A stretch of DNA of 64,000 nt from NCBI RefSeq assembly GCF_000175935.2, contig NC_014837.1, forward strand, positions 620,001 through 684,000. The letters are read 5' to 3'. This stretch comes from Pantoea sp. At-9b (GTDB lineage: Bacteria; Pseudomonadota; Gammaproteobacteria; Enterobacterales; Enterobacteriaceae). Below, in pieces: positions 19,124 to 27,804 of this stretch. The translations under genes and the position numbers were made by a program. The notes beneath the pieces were generated by a model. The model did not search any database, had not been told where the DNA came from, and worked only from the letters and a program-made list of their open reading frames with translations. Position 1 is the first letter of the stretch; every line of letters begins with the position of its first letter.

Positions 19124-20080
19124 ATGCTAACTCGCTCCCTCACCCGTGACTGGCGCATTCCCATCGCAGGACTCCTCATCCTGACGTTGCTGTTCATCGC
19201 CACCACGCTCTACACCCACTGGCCGGCATTCCTGCAATGGAGCCTCGCCACGCAAATCTCGTTGCACCGCAGGCTGGTGACCTACCTGTTGCAACTCAAC
19301 AGCCACGACTATACCGGCGGGATATGGCTGCTGGGGGGCGCATTCATTTATGGCGTGCTGCATGCGATTGGGCCGGGGCATGGCAAATTTATCGTCACCA
19401 CGTATCTCAGTACCAATAAAGAAAGCCAGCTGGCGGCGCGTGTGGTCCCTCTGCTGGGCAGTCTGATGCAGGGCATCAGCGCCATTCTGTTTGTCTATAT
19501 TCTGGCCGTCGGTTTTAATCTGGCAGCGGGCGATCTCAGTACCAGCCGTTGGTATGTGGAAAAAATCAGCGCGCTGCTGATTGGTGCTTTTGGCGCGTTT
19601 GTTATCTGGCAGACGCTGCGCCAGCAACGGCCACGAAAATGGACCATCAGCGCAATAAAACCGCTGCATCAGCACCCGGAACAATGCGGCTGTGGGCATC
19701 ACGGTGTCGGCGCGGATTTGACCCACGCAGACTGGAAAACCCGGGTCGGTGTGGTGCTGGCGATTGGCGCGCGGCCCTGTAGCGGTGCAATTATGATTCT
19801 GCTGTTTGCCAATACGTTGGGAATTGTCAGTTGGGGCATTGCCGCCGTGATGACCATGGCACTGGGGACCGCCATGTCGATTCTGGGGCTGTCGCTGGCG
19901 GTACGTTATGCCCGGAACCGCACCGTGACCTTCTTCAGTCGCGACAACGAAAACACCCGTTGGTTAATCCCGGTGGCAAGGATTGTGGGTGGTATGATTA
20001 TCATCCTGTTTGCTGCCGTGTTGTTCCTCACCGTGATCCCGGTCAGTGCCAACGGGGATTATATCGCCGCCGGATGCTAG
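19124..20080 (+). CDS. NicO-family nickel/cobalt transporter
   Basis: A 318-residue membrane protein with about six to eight hydrophobic segments. The family signature HAIGPGHGK lies near residues 83-91 and a second conserved stretch, GARPCSGAIMILLF, near residues 219-232. Between them is a His- and Cys-rich loop (LHQHPEQCGCGHH) likely to bind metal. NicO proteins include Ni/Co exporters such as RcnA and importers such as NixA-like proteins, so direction cannot be decided from sequence. No strong ribosome binding site precedes the ATG, so the start is less certain. The next gene, an AraC-type regulator, begins 70 bp downstream. Confidence 0.85.
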   Translation: MLTRSLTRDWRIPIAGLLILTLLFIATTLYTHWPAFLQWSLATQISLHRRLVTYLLQLNSHDYTGGIWLLGGAFIYGVLHAIGPGHGKFIVTTYLSTNKESQLAARVVPLLGSLMQGISAILFVYILAVGFNLAAGDLSTSRWYVEKISALLIGAFGAFVIWQTLRQQRPRKWTISAIKPLHQHPEQCGCGHHGVGADLTHADWKTRVGVVLAIGARPCSGAIMILLFANTLGIVSWGIAAVMTMALGTAMSILGLSLAVRYARNRTVTFFSRDNENTRWLIPVARIVGGMIIILFAAVLFLTVIPVSANGDYIAAGC

Positions 20081-20150
20081 CCAAACTGCGCAAGATCCGT
20101 CAGGCCAAACGCCACTTCGCTCAGGCATAGTCAATGGCAAGGAGAATGCC

Positions 20151-21020
20151 ATGCCCATCAATAAAACGGATGTCTATCGCCAGCGCTTCAACAAGGTGTT
20201 TGATTATATCGATCAACACCTTGACGATCCGCTGCTGCTGGAGCAACTGAGCGACGTCGCCCATTTTTCGCCTTACCACTTTCACCGGCAATTTACCGGT
20301 TACTGTGGCATTGCGCCGGGGCGCTACATTCAGCTGATGCGCCTGAAACGCGCATCCTATCGGCTGGCATTCAATCCGTCTGAGAAAATTATCGATATTG
20401 CGCTGGATGCAGGTTTTCAGCATGCGGAGTCATTCAGTCGCGCGTTCAAACAGATGTTTGCAATGACGCCGAGTGAATTTCGTCGCCAGCCTGCCTGGGT
20501 TAGCTGGCACCAGCGTATGCCACCGCTACAGACCAAACGGAGAGAAGCCATGCCGGTCACTATCATCAATTTTCCCGCCACCAGAGTGGCGATGCTGTCA
20601 CATTACGGCCAGCCAGAACGCATTATGGAGACGGCGGCGCGTTTTATCGCGTGGCGCAAAGCCACCGGGTTATCACCGATTGCCAGCAGCCAGACGTTTG
20701 GTATTGCACCGCACGACCCGGTTACCACGCCAGCGGAAACGTTCCGTTTTGATATCTGTGGTTCGGTAGCCGAACCGATCCCGGAAGATAATGCGTTTGG
20801 TGTGGTCAACGCGACTATCCCTGCGGGCCGCTGTGCATTGCTGCGTCATCACGGTTCGCACGATGCCATCGCCGAAAGTGCGCGCAGTTTATATAGCGAC
20901 TGGCTGCCAGCCAGGGGTGAGGAGCTGCGAGACTTTCCATTGTTCTTTCATTATCAGAACTTTATTCACGATGTTCCTGAACACCAACTGATCACTGACA
21001 TCTATCTGCCATTGAAATAG
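20151..21020 (+). CDS. AraC-family regulator with GyrI-like domain
   Basis: A 289-residue transcription factor. The N-terminal 110 residues hold two helix-turn-helix units of the AraC type (LLEQLSDVAHFSPYHFHRQF and IIDIALDAGFQHAESFSRAF). The C-terminal part, starting near VTIINFPATRVAMLSHYG, is a GyrI-like effector-binding fold, the same arrangement as in Rob. I chose ATG 20151 because AAGGAGA lies at 20139-20145; an upstream frame start at 20046 has no such site. Regulators of this design often sense small hydrophobic compounds. A strong hairpin terminator follows. Confidence 0.88.
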   Translation: MPINKTDVYRQRFNKVFDYIDQHLDDPLLLEQLSDVAHFSPYHFHRQFTGYCGIAPGRYIQLMRLKRASYRLAFNPSEKIIDIALDAGFQHAESFSRAFKQMFAMTPSEFRRQPAWVSWHQRMPPLQTKRREAMPVTIINFPATRVAMLSHYGQPERIMETAARFIAWRKATGLSPIASSQTFGIAPHDPVTTPAETFRFDICGSVAEPIPEDNAFGVVNATIPAGRCALLRHHGSHDAIAESARSLYSDWLPARGEELRDFPLFFHYQNFIHDVPEHQLITDIYLPLK

Positions 21021-21022
21021 CC

Positions 21023-21056
21023 GAAACTCCCGGCAGCGTTGGCTGGCGGGAGTTTC
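21023..21056 (+). terminator. terminator after the AraC/GyrI gene
   Basis: GAAACTCCCG and CGGGAGTTTC form a perfect 10-bp stem, extended inside by CAGC/GCTG after one mismatch, immediately after the stop codon. Confidence 0.75.
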
Positions 21057-21127
21057 TCGACACAGCGCGCTCATATCGTGGCAGAATAGCCGCCCGACCC
21101 ATCAGAATCGTGCAAGAGAGAGACGAT

Positions 21128-21457
21128 ATGTCAGATGATATCGAGCAGCGCATCTATGAACTTGTCCGTCGTTATGATGGCGTATACCTGTTTAAGCAAA
21201 AAATGTTGTCGCCACAAATTGATATCGATAGCGATCTCAATTTTGACGACGACGAGGCCGCCGCACTGATGGAGGAGTTTTTTGCCGAATTCAACGTCGC
21301 GCGTGGCCCGTTTAGTATCGACACCTACTACCCGCCCGAACCCTCCCTCGGCGCGATCCTGAACCCGTTTAATAAACGTCAGGTGCCGGTGGTACCGGAT
21401 TTTACCCTGGGCATGCTGATTGAATCGGCCAGGGCAGGGCGTTGGCTGTATGAATAA
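21128..21457 (+). CDS. DUF1493 family acidic protein
   Basis: A 109-residue acidic protein. The segment IDSDLNFDDDEAAALMEEFFAEFNV followed by FSIDTYYPPE matches the DUF1493 family, small enterobacterial proteins that resemble acyl carrier proteins in their pattern but lack a clear phosphopantetheine serine. The start at 21128 is chosen because a GAGAGA-type ribosome binding site lies just upstream; a GTG at 21110 is in frame but has no such site. Function unknown. It stands alone between an AraC regulator and a convergent oxidoreductase. Confidence 0.75.
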   Translation: MSDDIEQRIYELVRRYDGVYLFKQKMLSPQIDIDSDLNFDDDEAAALMEEFFAEFNVARGPFSIDTYYPPEPSLGAILNPFNKRQVPVVPDFTLGMLIESARAGRWLYE

Positions 21458-21466
21458 TGGGTTCCG

Positions 21467-22246
21467 TTAGCGTTGCTGATGCACGCCAAACCCGCTTTCC
21501 CCTGGTGCCAGCTCCTCCTTCAGCGTCAGGGCCGGAATCACATAATCGCCCCCATTTTGCTGGCGAAAAGCAATCGGTTCGCCAGTCGCCAGGGTATCCA
21601 GCCGGGTGGCTAGCGTGTCACACCAACTGGCGAAACGGGCTTCTGCCGATTTCTGTACCTGATACAACACCACCGGTGGCAGCACGCTAAAGCCCGGATA
21701 GAACAGCATGCCATGCTGGATGGGAAACAACAGGTCGTCGATAGGACCATTGATGCCGCGCGGGCTGTAATGTGATTCCCAGCCGCCGGTGGTGACTACC
21801 AGCATCGCCCGTTTGCCCGCCAGGCTGCCTGCGCCGTAGCGTTCTCCCCAATGTTTTTCGTTATGCTCGCCCACGCCATAGGCGAAGCCACAGGCATACA
21901 CGCGATCGAACCAGCCTTTCATGATGGCCGGCATGGAGAACCACCACAGCGGAAACTGGAAAATGACGACATCGGCCCAGCGCAGTTTCTCCTGTTCGGC
22001 AGCAATATCTGCGGCTTGTTGTTGGTGTTCATAGGCGAACCGTGAATCCAGTGAAGCGTGAAAATGTTCACCCACCAGCGGAGCCAGAGTATCGGCGGCA
22101 TCCAGTTGCGCTTTCCAGTTCATGGCATAGAGATCAGACACCTGCACCTGATGTCCGGCATTTTCCAAATGACGGACGCTGAACGTTTTTAACGATCCAT
22201 TCAGGGAATGGGTTTCCGGGTGAGCGAAGACAATCAATACATTCAT
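21467..22246 (-). CDS. NAD(P)H:quinone oxidoreductase, flavodoxin-like fold
   Basis: A 259-residue FMN or FAD enzyme of the NQO1/MdaB/KefF group. The N-terminal LIVFAHPETHSLNGSL binds the flavin phosphate, FQFPLWWFSMPAIMKGWFDRV (about residues 97-117) is the family's isoalloxazine-contact segment, and TTGGWESHYSPRGINGP is the third loop. It probably carries out two-electron reduction of quinones. The gene is divergent from a LysR regulator with 90 bp between the starts, so that regulator is the likely controller. Confidence 0.88.
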   Translation of the reverse strand: MNVLIVFAHPETHSLNGSLKTFSVRHLENAGHQVQVSDLYAMNWKAQLDAADTLAPLVGEHFHASLDSRFAYEHQQQAADIAAEQEKLRWADVVIFQFPLWWFSMPAIMKGWFDRVYACGFAYGVGEHNEKHWGERYGAGSLAGKRAMLVVTTGGWESHYSPRGINGPIDDLLFPIQHGMLFYPGFSVLPPVVLYQVQKSAEARFASWCDTLATRLDTLATGEPIAFRQQNGGDYVIPALTLKEELAPGESGFGVHQQR

Positions 22247-22336
22247 GGTGTAATCCTGTGAGAGGAAAGTGGATGCAGGCTACGCCATGGCTGGCTATAG
22301 TAGAAATCAATTACGGATATCGCAGGTATAGATACG

Positions 22337-23227
22337 GTGAATATCTCAACCCTGGATTTAAATTTGTTGCTCACGCTGGATGTCCTGCTGGCAGAACTGA
22401 ATGTGACGCGAGCGGCGCAGCGCCTGAATTTGTCGCAGCCCTCCGTTAGCGCTCAGCTGGCACGGTTACGCAGCATCTTTAACGATCCGCTGCTGCTGCC
22501 CGGCCCGCGTGGCATGTTGCCGACGTCGCGGGCGGACGCATTGCGCGAGCCGCTCCGGCTGGCGCTGGAGTCGCTGCAACAGGCGGTTGCACCTCCGCAG
22601 GGGTTTGATCCCGCACAGGCAAATCTGACCTGGCGCATTGCCGCCACCGATTATATGTCCTCGGCGATCATGTTGCCGGTCATCGGTAAACTGCGTCTTA
22701 CCGCACCGGATTGCCGTGTGGCGGTGTTTGGCCTCAATCCACCGCGGGTGGCACAGCAACTGGAGAAAGCCGAGCTGGATTTGATTTTCCATACCGGCGA
22801 TCACGCCCCGGAAACGCTGCATCAACGCAAATTGTTCTCCGAGCGCTATATGCTGGCCGGACGGATCGGCCATCCTCATTTACATCCGGGTCTGACGCTG
22901 GATACGTTCTGTCAGCTGGAACATCTCATCGTCTCGCCGGACGGTGGCGGATTCAGCGCCGCCACCGATAGCGCGCTGGCAAAAATTGGCCGCCAGCGCC
23001 GCGTGGTGCTATCGGTGCCACATTTCCTTTTTATGTTGGAGGTGCTGGCGAGCAGCGATTTAGTCGCGGTGCTACCGGAGCGGCTAGTACGCCGCTCAAC
23101 GCAGTTGCAGGTTATTGAGCCGCCGCTTGATGTGCCGGGGTTTGATATTTTAATGATGTGGCACGAACGTGTGCAGCGCGATCCGGCCCATCAGTGGTTG
23201 CGCCAACAGATTCTTGCCGAGGTTTAG
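22337..23227 (+). CDS. LysR-family transcriptional regulator
   Basis: A 296-residue regulator. The winged helix-turn-helix at residues 4-63 includes NVTRAAQRLNLSQPSVSAQLARLR, and the rest is a periplasmic-binding-like effector domain. It starts with GTG at 22337; the next methionine is well inside the DNA-binding domain, so no later start is possible. It is divergent from the quinone oxidoreductase and presumably acts in the 90-bp gap. The HTH pattern (LxLLxxLDVLLAELNVTRAA) resembles the NodD/SyrM-like branch of the family. Confidence 0.9.
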   Translation: MNISTLDLNLLLTLDVLLAELNVTRAAQRLNLSQPSVSAQLARLRSIFNDPLLLPGPRGMLPTSRADALREPLRLALESLQQAVAPPQGFDPAQANLTWRIAATDYMSSAIMLPVIGKLRLTAPDCRVAVFGLNPPRVAQQLEKAELDLIFHTGDHAPETLHQRKLFSERYMLAGRIGHPHLHPGLTLDTFCQLEHLIVSPDGGGFSAATDSALAKIGRQRRVVLSVPHFLFMLEVLASSDLVAVLPERLVRRSTQLQVIEPPLDVPGFDILMMWHERVQRDPAHQWLRQQILAEV

Positions 23228-23308
23228 GCGTTTTTTCGTGAAAAATTCACTTCTCCCGGCGCAAAAAACTGCGCACACTAGCCACCTTTACCCTTTTGGA
23301 GAGATGGC

Positions 23309-24358
23309 ATGACATCCCGAAACCTGCTGGCGCTTGTGCTGTTTGCCAGCATGGCCGCGCCGCTGTGGGCAGATGACAGCGGTATTTCCTTCAGCCATAA
23401 GGACTGGGAGCTGGCGTGTGATAACACGCTGACCTGCCGTGCGGCAGGCTATAGCACCGAAGAAGGGGCAGGCGGTTCGGTATTGCTGACACGCCAGGCC
23501 GGTGAGAACACCGTCGTGAGTGGCGAGGTGGTCCTGGCCGATGCGATGGATGAAGACCCCAAACCCGTGGCGGAGCTGTCGCTCTGGATAGATGACACCG
23601 CATTGGGGGCGTTGCAGAAAGCCGATAACGACGAATGGCGTTTAACCGAGGCCCAGACGCAGGCGGTGATCCGTGCAGTGAAAGGAAATGGCACGGTCGA
23701 GTTTCGTGGTGGTGAAGAACCCTTCGAACTGTCAGATAACGGTGCCTTCGCCACGTTATTAAAAATGGACGATGCGCAAGGGCGCACCGGTACGCCAGGC
23801 GCGTTGGTCAGAAAAGGGGATAAGCCGGAAAGCAGCGTGATGGTTGCGGTCGCCGCTCCGGTGATCCAGCAGGTCAAGGTTATCCAGGCCCAGCCACGTC
23901 CGTTAACCGCGCAGGAGTTGTCATCGGTTAAACCACAGCTGATCGACTCGCTAACGGATGATGACAGCTGCGATAATCTGCAACCGTCCGACGATCAGCC
24001 GGAGGAAGGGGCTGAGCCCATCACCCTGACGCCGGTGGATAAAAGCCACGTGCTGATTTCTGCGCTGTGCTGGCGCGGTGCCTATAACGAAGGTTATGGC
24101 TACTGGCTGATGGATAAGCGCTTGCAGCAGAAACCCGAACTGATCACCGATTCCGGCTCTGACTACCACGACGGCGTGATTTCATTGGCACAGAAAGGGC
24201 GCGGCATTGGCGATTGCTGGAGCACTGCGGCCTGGGTATGGGATGGCAAAGACTTCCAGCAAAGTAGTGAGGCAACGACCGGGATGTGTCGTGCGATTCG
24301 TGCAGGTGGGCCATGGCAATTGCCCACCCTGGTGACGAATGTGAAACCGGCGCGATGA
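23309..24358 (+). CDS. DUF1176 domain periplasmic protein
   Basis: A 349-residue exported protein. A Sec signal ends at about residue 21 (LWA-DDS). The mature part has the DUF1176 pattern: FSHKDWELACDNTLTCRAAGY near the N-terminus, repeated beta-strand stretches, and the C-terminal GYGYWLMDKRLQQKPELITDSGSDYHDG with paired cysteines (CWRGAY, GIGDCWSTAAW, GMCRAI) that may form disulfides. Function is unknown for the family. GGAG at 23298-23301 is well placed. It is the only gene between the LysR gene and convergent yecA. Confidence 0.85.
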   Translation: MTSRNLLALVLFASMAAPLWADDSGISFSHKDWELACDNTLTCRAAGYSTEEGAGGSVLLTRQAGENTVVSGEVVLADAMDEDPKPVAELSLWIDDTALGALQKADNDEWRLTEAQTQAVIRAVKGNGTVEFRGGEEPFELSDNGAFATLLKMDDAQGRTGTPGALVRKGDKPESSVMVAVAAPVIQQVKVIQAQPRPLTAQELSSVKPQLIDSLTDDDSCDNLQPSDDQPEEGAEPITLTPVDKSHVLISALCWRGAYNEGYGYWLMDKRLQQKPELITDSGSDYHDGVISLAQKGRGIGDCWSTAAWVWDGKDFQQSSEATTGMCRAIRAGGPWQLPTLVTNVKPAR

Positions 24359-24370
24359 GGTAGTATTGCG

Positions 24371-24396
24371 TGGCGGCACAATTCATCGTGCCGCCA
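24371..24396. terminator. hairpin between convergent genes
   Basis: TGGCGGCAC and GTGCCGCCA make a perfect 9-bp stem with an 8-base loop, 13 bp after the DUF1176 stop and just before the yecA stop on the other strand. There is no T-run, so the terminator role is inferred from position. Confidence 0.5.
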
Positions 24397-24405
24397 GGTG
24401 AGGTA

Positions 24406-25080
24406 TTATTTCATGCAGCACTGCTTGTACTTTTTGCCGCTGCCGCACGGGCAGGGATCATTGCGTCCAATCTTCTCAGCGGCAAAATAAGGCACCTGGG
24501 GTGCAGGCTCCGGTTGCGACAGGCGCTGTTCCTGCCAGAAATCATGCAGTTGCAATGCCGCCGGGCGAATGGCTTCGATGCTGGCTTCAAACTGTTCCGG
24601 GGTGAAGTCCTCCAGTTGGGCAAAATTCTCTTCACGGCCGTGTAGGGCAATGGTATCGAGTGCCGGTTGTTGGGCTTCCGGCAGGGCTGACCAGTCATCC
24701 AGCGCCACGCCGCGCATGTAGCCAAAGCACCACTCTTCCACCACGGTAAACTCCTGGCCTTCCATCTCCTGGGTGCCAAACAGGGGATCAAACTGGTCCG
24801 GGAATTCACTGAGACGCTCGGCGATATCGTTCATATGCTGGAAGGTCAAGGTCATAAAGCGATCCATTTCGCGTTCGTTCGACCACTTTGGAATGTATTT
24901 TTGCCCTCCCCACATCGCCACCAGCCATTCGCTCGGTTCGATGTCATTGGGGCCGGAAAGCAGTGCGGTCAGCATGCCATCCAGTTCAGCAACATCCACC
25001 ACGGAGTGCTCATTGCCGTATTTCTCCAGCATATCTTCAAGCCAGTTCAGCTCTTTTTCGGTTAACGGGCCCTGGTTCAT
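24406..25080 (-). CDS. yecA: YecA/UPF0149 family SEC-C metal-binding protein
   Basis: A 224-residue protein, close to E. coli YecA (221). The N-terminal UPF0149 domain has the [20 protein letters not shown] segment (about residues 34-53), and the C-terminus is a SEC-C zinc motif, [18 protein letters not shown], the same metal-binding tail found in SecA. E. coli YecA has been linked to SecA and ribosomes. The start at 25080 follows a strong AGGAGA ribosome binding site; upstream in-frame codons lack one. Confidence 0.92.
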   Translation of the reverse strand: MNQGPLTEKELNWLEDMLEKYGNEHSVVDVAELDGMLTALLSGPNDIEPSEWLVAMWGGQKYIPKWSNEREMDRFMTLTFQHMNDIAERLSEFPDQFDPLFGTQEMEGQEFTVVEEWCFGYMRGVALDDWSALPEAQQPALDTIALHGREENFAQLEDFTPEQFEASIEAIRPAALQLHDFWQEQRLSQPEPAPQVPYFAAEKIGRNDPCPCGSGKKYKQCCMK

Positions 25081-25313
25081 ACGGTATCTCCTGCGATCGG
25101 TGCTTATTGGCGGGCACGTTGCCCAACGTCGATAAGGCGCGATTATAGCGGGAAGCACCGGGTGTCAGCTATCCATTGTCGCTTTTCAGCAATCCATTGC
25201 CGAACCTATCCTAAAAATCATTTCCCATAACATATTGCGCAACATTATTGGCCCTGATCCGCGCGCAGTGTCAGCGTAGCAGCGAAACTTGCTGCATACA
25301 GGACGCATACATC

Positions 25314-26333
25314 ATGAGCGCCAGCACATTACCGGTACTGGATTTAGCGCTGCTGGAGCTGCCTACAGCGGAGCAGGCGGAACATCTCACGGAACTACGG
25401 GAAACGGCGCGTGATGTCGGTTTTTTCTACCTCGTGAACCACGGCATTAATGCGCAATTGCTGCAAAATGTGCAGAGCATCACCCGCGCGTTTTTCGCCT
25501 TACCGCAGGCAGAAAAACAACGCGTATCAATGATCCATTCCCCGCATTTCCGCGGTTATAACCTTGCCGGAGTGGAATATACCCGTGAGCAACGTGACCA
25601 GCGTGAACAGTTTGATATCGGGGCTGAACGTGCCGCATTAACGCTATTACCGGGCGATCCCGCCTGGAAGCGATTGCAGGGTCCCAATCTGTGGCCAGAA
25701 GCCTTACCCCAGCTGCGTCCGGTCATCCATGCCTGGCAGCAGGCGATGACCGGTGTGGCGCTGCGTCTGTTGCGTGCCTTTGCCCGATCGTTGTCTCTGC
25801 CAGCCGAGGCATTTGATGCCTTGTACGGCACCCACCCGAATGAACATGTGAAGTTGATTCGCTACCCCGGCCAGGCTGCGCATGAGAGCCAGCAGGGGGT
25901 CGGGGCGCATAAAGATTCGGGCTTCCTCACCTTTTTGTTGCAGGACGAGCAGCGAGGATTACAAGTGGAGGTCACCCCAAACAATTGGGTTGATGCGTTG
26001 CCGAAACCGGGTGCTTTTGTGGTGAATATTGGCGAACTGCTGGAGCTGGCGACCAACGGCTATCTGCGCGCCACCGTTCACCGCGTGATCTCACCGCCCG
26101 CAGGCACAGAGCGTATCTCCATCGCCTTTTTCCTTGGCGCGCAGCTTGATGCGCAGGTGCCGCTGTATCAATTGCCGGAGCCGTTGGCGGCTGAAGCGCT
26201 GGGCCCGACCAGCGATCCGGCAAATCCACTGATTCGTGATGTTGGCTGGAATTACCTGAAAGGACGTTTGCGATCGCATCGTGACGTGGCTCAGCGTTAT
26301 TACGCCGACGCACTTACTACCGTTAAATCATAA
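25314..26333 (+). CDS. 2-oxoglutarate/Fe(II)-dependent oxygenase
   Basis: A 339-residue protein of the isopenicillin N synthase-like superfamily. An N-terminal DIOX_N domain (VLDLALLELPTAEQAE onward) precedes the jelly-roll core. The iron ligands are visible: His199 and Asp201 in HKDSG and His256 in HRV. Arg267 and Ser269 (RIS) would hold 2-oxoglutarate. The active site therefore looks intact. AGGA sits 10 bp before ATG 25314. The next gene, 17 bp downstream, encodes a MetQ-like binding protein, so the two are probably one operon, which suggests that the oxygenase acts on an imported small molecule. The substrate is unknown. Confidence 0.88.
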   Translation: MSASTLPVLDLALLELPTAEQAEHLTELRETARDVGFFYLVNHGINAQLLQNVQSITRAFFALPQAEKQRVSMIHSPHFRGYNLAGVEYTREQRDQREQFDIGAERAALTLLPGDPAWKRLQGPNLWPEALPQLRPVIHAWQQAMTGVALRLLRAFARSLSLPAEAFDALYGTHPNEHVKLIRYPGQAAHESQQGVGAHKDSGFLTFLLQDEQRGLQVEVTPNNWVDALPKPGAFVVNIGELLELATNGYLRATVHRVISPPAGTERISIAFFLGAQLDAQVPLYQLPEPLAAEALGPTSDPANPLIRDVGWNYLKGRLRSHRDVAQRYYADALTTVKS

Positions 26334-26350
26334 AAATGAAAGGGAAACCT

Positions 26351-27133
26351 ATGCGTAAAAAGGTGATAGCGACGCTGGCTTTATTGTCTCTGGTGAGCAG
26401 TTATGCTTCGGCGGCCGCACTGCGTGTGGCGGCTGATCCGGTGCCGCACAGCGAAATTCTTAACCAGATCAAACAGACAGATAAAAAGCTCGATTTACAG
26501 GTGATTGAGCTGAACGGCAACCTCAACGCCAACGAACTGCTGGCGCGTGGGGATGTCGATGCCAACTATTTCCAGCACGTGCCTTACCTGCGCGATCAGG
26601 AAAAAGCGCTCGGGGAAAAGTTTGCCGTTGTAGCGACGGTCCATATTGAGCCGTTAGGGATTTATTCCCACAAAATCAAATCACTGAACGATGTGCCTGA
26701 TGGGGCGCAGGTGGCTGTGCCGAACAACGTCACCAATCTAAGCCGGGCGCTGTATCTGTTGCAGGCTAACGGATTACTGAAACTGAAAAGCGGCAGCGCC
26801 GGTTCACTGGTAACCCGCGCGGATATCAGTGAAAACCCGCATCATCTGAAGATTATTGAAATTGAGGCCCCCCAGTTACCGCGCGCGCTGGATGATGCCA
26901 CCCTGGCGATCATCAACGGTAACTACGCGTTGCAGGCGGGCCTGGTGCCGTCAAAGGATGCGTTAGGGCTGGAACAGGCGAAAGGCAACCCGTATGCCAA
27001 CGTACTGGTGACCACACCGCAGCTGGCACACGACCCACGCATTCTGGAGCTGGCGAAAGATCTTGAGTCAAAACAAACGGCTGAATTTATCAATCAGCAA
27101 TACAAAGGATCGGTGATTCCGGTGCATCAATAA
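26351..27133 (+). CDS. MetQ/NlpA-family substrate-binding protein, no lipobox
   Basis: A 260-residue periplasmic protein of the methionine-type NlpA family. Conserved stretches are ADPVPHSEILNQI, DVDANYFQHVPYL and VPNNVTNLSRALYLLQ. Unlike MetQ, which is a lipoprotein, the signal peptide ends in SYASA-AAL with no cysteine, so the mature protein should be soluble. I took ATG 26351 because AGGGA precedes it; ATG 26336 is possible. No metN or metI gene is adjacent. The partner ABC transporter and the ligand (methionine, a derivative or another sulfur compound) are open. Confidence 0.85.
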   Translation: MRKKVIATLALLSLVSSYASAAALRVAADPVPHSEILNQIKQTDKKLDLQVIELNGNLNANELLARGDVDANYFQHVPYLRDQEKALGEKFAVVATVHIEPLGIYSHKIKSLNDVPDGAQVAVPNNVTNLSRALYLLQANGLLKLKSGSAGSLVTRADISENPHHLKIIEIEAPQLPRALDDATLAIINGNYALQAGLVPSKDALGLEQAKGNPYANVLVTTPQLAHDPRILELAKDLESKQTAEFINQQYKGSVIPVHQ

Positions 27134-27141
27134 TGCCTGCC

Positions 27142-27164
27142 ACCACCCGCATCTGGCGGGTGGT
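27142..27164 (+). terminator. hairpin after the MetQ-like gene
   Basis: ACCACCCGC and GCGGGTGGT pair perfectly over 9 bp around a 5-base loop, 8 bp after the stop codon. No T-run follows. Confidence 0.6.
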
Positions 27165-27357
27165 CATCCCACCTGATTTGGTTCGATCTAACACGGTTGC
27201 TTGCAATTAAGCCTTGCGGAATTGCAGGGCGGCTGATGTATGCTGTCCGGCGAAATTTGACGCGCAGGTTGCGGTGCACAGCGTACCGGGGAACCTTCCG
27301 CGTGCCGTCATTGTCAGTAAATTGAACATTGAATAATTAACCAGAGTGGACATCACC

Positions 27358-27804
27358 ATGCGCAGGACTCACGCCGTACTTCTTTCTGCAGGACTTTTTC
27401 TGGGCTCGTTAACCCTGACGCCCGCCGCGCTGGCCGAAGGCGAGCAAACTGATAACGTGCCGCCACCGCCGCAGGTTGAGCAAACCACACCGGACGCGCA
27501 GGCCCAGACTCCGGCTAGCGTCGCACCCGCGCAGCCGCAGGATAACGCCGCACAGCCAGCCGCACCGAACAATTACGATCTCACCACCATTGTTATCGAC
27601 TACAAAGAATACAAAGTCGGGGATGTTGTGCCGGATCAATATCGTGGCAAATCCTACATCATTGGTGAATGGCAACCGCGCCATCTGCCAGCACCGCAGG
27701 ACAACACCCACTGGGCGTATATCAACGCAAACTACATCCTGATCACCAATGACACCGGCAAAATCGTGATGGCAAAATCCGGTGACATCTTCTTCAAAGG
27801 TTAA
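27358..27804 (+). CDS. RcnB-family periplasmic protein
   Basis: A 148-residue exported protein. The Sec signal ends near ALA-EGE (about residue 26). A Pro/Gln/Ala-rich linker covers residues 30-70, and the C-terminal half is the RcnB fold: YKVGDVVPDQYRGKSY, then WAYINANYILITNDTGKIV. E. coli RcnB tunes periplasmic nickel and cobalt together with the exporter RcnA. No rcnA is adjacent; the only metal transporter in the window is the NicO gene 8 kb away. The 3' end overlaps the convergent MocR gene by 11 bp. Confidence 0.85.
   Translation: MRRTHAVLLSAGLFLGSLTLTPAALAEGEQTDNVPPPPQVEQTTPDAQAQTPASVAPAQPQDNAAQPAAPNNYDLTTIVIDYKEYKVGDVVPDQYRGKSYIIGEWQPRHLPAPQDNTHWAYINANYILITNDTGKIVMAKSGDIFFKG

Noticed and set aside
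27170..27345. Possible riboswitch (metal or cobalamin) before the RcnB-family gene
   Set aside because: Apart from a TGCAATT/AATTGCA hairpin I could not find the conserved core of the NiCo or cobalamin riboswitch.
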